Part shown: piece after piece, positions 63,735 through 64,000 of the stretch | How the letters are laid out: each line of letters begins with the position of its first letter | How positions within the stretch are numbered: the first letter of the stretch is position 1 | NCBI GenBank assembly: GCA_030593065.1 | Contig: JAUVHV010000001.1 | Coordinates: 1 to 64,000, forward strand | Reading direction: 5' to 3' | DNA: 64,000 bases | DNA from: Candidatus Omnitrophota bacterium | GTDB lineage: Bacteria; Omnitrophota; Gorgyraeia; JABMRG01 | The notes under the pieces: generated by a model | Database searches by the model: none | What the model saw: only the letters and a program-made list of their open reading frames with translations | Told to the model about the DNA's origin: nothing | Translations under genes and position numbers: made by a program

Positions 63735-64000
63735 AATTTGTAGCAGATTTGCATATTCATTCAAAATACAGCCGCGCTACAAGCAAGGCGATGGATTTAG
63801 AGCATATCGCGGAGTGGTCTAAGCTAAAAGGAATAGATCTGATAGGCACAGGCGATTTTACTCATCCTGCGTGGCTTAAGGAACTAAGGGATAAACTTAA
63901 ACAGCGTACCAATGGGCTGTATGAATACAACGACACGCATTTTATTCTGACTGCCGAGATCAGCAATATGTATACTAAGAATGGGCACGGCCGTCGGATA
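63731..64000 (+). CDS. Endonuclease Q-like PHP protein, 5' part (runs off the window)
   Basis: About 90 residues are visible. FVADLHIHSKYSRATSKAM is the PHP metal motif, then LEHIAEWSKLKGIDLIGTGDFTHPAWL, the family pattern of EndoQ/TIGR00375 proteins that nick DNA at deaminated bases. The rest, including the zinc and DNA-binding parts, lies outside the window. Translation is coupled to pyrC by ATGA. Confidence 0.8.
   Translation, partial: MKFVADLHIHSKYSRATSKAMDLEHIAEWSKLKGIDLIGTGDFTHPAWLKELRDKLKQRTNGLYEYNDTHFILTAEISNMYTKNGHGRRI

Overview
The window looks like the replication-origin region of an uncultured, probably anaerobic, Gram-negative bacterium, and I suspect candidate phylum Omnitrophota (OP3). 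That placement is inference. It rests on two large secreted TraB/ChaN-like proteins, KASSAG-type linkers between domains of a giant protein, lpxA (lipid A), the MEP isoprenoid pathway and a ferredoxin-linked 2-oxoacid oxidoreductase. Gene polarity switches once. Every gene from 1 to 35271 is on the minus strand and every gene from 35418 to 64000 is on the plus strand. The switch falls between rpmH and dnaA, and the dnaA-dnaN gap carries a run of DnaA-trio-like triplets.

Left arm, read away from the origin: rpmH-rnpA-yidD-yidC; parA-parB with a parS site over the parA start; ndk; yicC-remA-gmk-rpoZ-coaC-coaB; tRNA-Cys, tRNA-Val, a 53-residue membrane protein and tRNA-Leu; thrS-infC-rpmI-rplT (infC starts at AUU); a Trk/Ktr potassium system; pheS-pheT; 6S RNA; a 1259-residue multidomain exported protein; an 836-bp repeat-filled gap; cysK and a homocysteine-biosynthesis (HcyB-type) gene; a small exported protein, an Rrf2 regulator and 5-formyl-THF cycloligase; rny-ymdB-xseA-xseB-ispA-dxs; a four-subunit ferredoxin oxidoreductase; and the start of gltX.

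Right arm: dnaA-dnaN-dciA-gyrB-gyrA, tRNA-Glu, an AAA/DUF4143 ATPase, a decayed SpoIIE-type phosphatase with a response regulator, a second TraB-like protein, glmS-rsmI-lpxA, a radical-SAM peptide-maturation island (51.3-60.8 kb), then pyrR-pyrB-pyrC behind a PyrR-type attenuator, and the start of an endonuclease-Q-like gene.

The most novel block is the peptide island. Two short genes share a near-identical 27-residue N-terminus ending C-x-C and have unrelated C-terminal parts. They lie among three radical SAM/SPASM proteins, a PqqD-like chaperone, an HPr-kinase-like ATPase, an ABC exporter and a fusion of nucleotidyltransferase, SipW-like peptidase and GNAT fragment. I read this as a RiPP system with two precursors. 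A RAYT transposon has landed directly behind precursor A.

Two repeat systems run through the window. (1) GGGGTCAACTCCC palindromes match the ends of the RAYT element. One copy supplies the last nine codons and the stop of gmk. (2) GGCCTACCAA...GGCAGGCAGG elements sit in frame inside pheT (twice), gyrB (twice), coaB, korC and the giant gene, in all three reading frames, like Rickettsia palindromic elements. A third, about 112-bp palindrome occurs twice in opposite orientation beside a duplicated gene end.
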